In this document: in pieces, positions 63,801 through 64,000 of the stretch | How positions within the stretch are numbered: the stretch's first letter is position 1 | Layout of the letters: the number at the start of each line of letters is the position of its first letter | NCBI GenBank assembly: GCA_020439745.1 | Contig: JAGQSC010000003.1 | Span: 186,001 to 250,000, forward strand | Length of the DNA: 64,000 nucleotides | From: Acidobacteriota bacterium | Lineage (GTDB): Bacteria; Acidobacteriota; Holophagae; Acanthopleuribacterales; Acanthopleuribacteraceae | Reading direction: 5' to 3' | Made by a program: the position numbers and the translations under genes | Notes under the pieces: generated by a model | Told to the model about the DNA's origin: nothing | Database searches by the model: none | What the model saw: the letters and a program-made list of their open reading frames with translations, nothing else

Positions 63801-64000
63801 CCAGTTCCCGCTGCAAAATGGCGCCAAACCCCATGATCTTGGCGTCGCCATCGGGAGTGATCAGAATACTCTGGGGCGAGACGAGCACATGCACGAATCC
63901 TTCGTTATGGGCATAGCCGAATCCGCGTAAGATATCTTTGAAAATGCGAATCACGCCGTCCAACGCCAGCTTGCCGCCTTGACTGGCCAGCATACTTGCC
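60835..64000 (-). CDS. Membrane protein with pseudokinase and formylglycine-generating-enzyme-like domain (N-terminus outside window)
   Basis: About 1,055 residues are visible; the N-lobe lies beyond the right edge. Residues 1-175 are a kinase C-lobe with degenerate catalytic motifs: the HRDLKPxN loop reads HVLVSPQS, and the DFG position reads MGFG, so the catalytic Asp, Lys, Asn and metal-binding Asp are all gone. Residues 180-435 are an acidic linker with repeated FxF units (FSFG, FDFG, FAFD, FAFE). A single membrane helix follows (about 440-459), then TPR-like helices to about 800, then an FGE-sulfatase/SUMF1 domain (FQMGYSPDLDSRPRRDVTVS, LPTEAEWELAAAG, GNVSEWVQD, NRGGSYKSRGRD, IGFRCVRAANI). 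It overlaps tpiA by four bases. Confidence 0.85.
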   Translation of the reverse strand, partial: ASMLASQGGKLALDGVIRIFKDILRGFGYAHNEGFVHVLVSPQSILITPDGDAKIMGFGAILQRELERRLNDKERVAYARYFPPERFNYPESTDIRTNIYALGGILFEMITGKPPFSANSIFELEMSHSQDMVDDPRIAVPALPQGVSDAVMKALSKRPEDRFQTALEFYKELEKVENMRRSELFQDDFVKGFGEIAGMDGSSPMVMDSDASGSAFNIGGADMDMSFDLPKEPDADMMGAATVRDENISPDMFQMPAEPQATPSDFSFGDDSGLADWEQDFDKELAESKPAQPQASFDLPDSSPSPGGGFDFGSLESETAFGDLGTDLGANIGGFQPTSFEESETIANPNEVGSGPPADFAFDSSAKSFELDQAATVSDETHQDHGGGFAFESEDGAFAFEEEVEAMPEVRRAREGLADSLEAADYAPAARTVTVRRADRRWLYATVVVVLLAAVFGGLSWRNRQINARFAKALDEVRAKVRDNHLADAKTQLHSLEAGLPSKLRSQYSQLNDQIEKSEKQTAEQVASLVNRAMDFERQDMLLMDGTNDALGTYVRIVELDPGNEIATKAIAEIKQGQVTRANQLQESGSEVEALRLLDALSKALPGDNDVSKRFSDLRKRLVAEKSGTLKTEINQLLSNREYDAVPAKFGELLDIEPNSDFIKENRPILVDTYTNIAIDARARQEYDKAVRYLNYCLIFDKNNRKIAEDLKVLEEENFKFTIEKTTDQLDDAQVNEDYPAMYAAASKLGDMDPGSAVANAALIRVTDYINGLKQKANEKKELGRFKEAARIYKEIYEIRGETSAYELWRQYEGFSPPAGMCLIPGVRFQMGYSPDLDSRPRRDVTVSSFFMDTTEVTNGEFKAFVDANPQWRPGTISDDKHDGNYLRHWENGAPRAGDEKHPVRYVSWYAASAYAKWKGKRLPTEAEWELAAAGGTNDQKYWWGISSDAKKAVYEYYPPKRTAEVGSFPANQYGVYEILGNVSEWVQDNFSLSFYADSKGQVDPVFEGKGPKVNRGGSYKSRGRDITVFKRFKADPRTCSPEIGFRCVRAANI

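Overview
The window is gene-dense (about 54 protein genes, one tRNA, one small transposon-like element) with mid-range G+C. It belongs to a Gram-negative bacterium: there are outer-membrane beta-barrels, Tat and Sec signal peptides, multihaem periplasmic cytochromes and a LolA-like protein. Several Hanks-type Ser/Thr kinases, a pseudokinase-FGE fusion, PilZ proteins, a PilT ATPase, a very acidic response regulator and large repeat-built secreted proteins recall Acidobacteriota (Holophagae-like) or Myxococcota/deltaproteobacteria-like lineages. No 16S rRNA gene is present, so this placement is tentative.

Layout. 1-5054 (+): tail of a tyrosine autokinase, UDP-glucuronate decarboxylase, cysS and two overlapping U32-family genes. 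5029-14217 (-): DedA/ATP-grasp fusion, small membrane protein, thiI, a TPR-bearing penicillin-binding protein, trkH-trkA and an outer-membrane barrel. 14346-19029: a TPR protein, a large secreted protein built from a degenerate module, and an FmdB-like protein. 19165-25930 (+): thioredoxin-rmlC-cinA, the acidic response regulator, a barrel and a Tat-exported molybdopterin oxidoreductase. 26039-32650 (-): OPT transporter, Met-rich LolA-like protein, sodium:solute symporter and a nitrite reductase with an extra cytochrome c domain. 32842-37558 (+): membrane protein and a tight pilT / HEAT-repeat / Hsp70-like operon. 37570-38238: an IS200-type (RAYT) transposase gene framed by mirror-image REP-like palindromes. 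38364-43747: DNA glycosylase, phosphotransferase/P-loop kinase fusion, nnrS, a Ser/Thr kinase and a DUF420 membrane protein. 43866-53318: transglutaminase/TPR protein, pentahaem cytochrome with an IPTL-like C-terminal anchor, second kinase, two PilZ proteins around a MnmC-like methyltransferase, msrA and secreted proteins. 53598-64000: katG, tRNA-Arg(CCT), an autoregulated tetR/hydrolase pair, trmH, ridA, pgk-tpiA, and a pseudokinase/FGE protein running off the right edge.

How the genes fit together. NirS and NnrS indicate nitrite reduction to NO and nitrosative-stress tolerance; no NO reductase lies in the window. KatG, MsrA, thioredoxin and RidA form an oxidative and metabolite-damage layer. 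Kinases, PilZ proteins, the response regulator and PilT suggest regulated surface behaviour. ThiI, CysS, TrmH, U32 and possibly the MnmC-like protein are tRNA-related. The most unusual items are the pseudokinase-FGE fusion, the pilT/HEAT/Hsp70-like operon, the symmetric RAYT/REP unit, the DedA-ATP-grasp fusion and the cysteine-free U32 partner.
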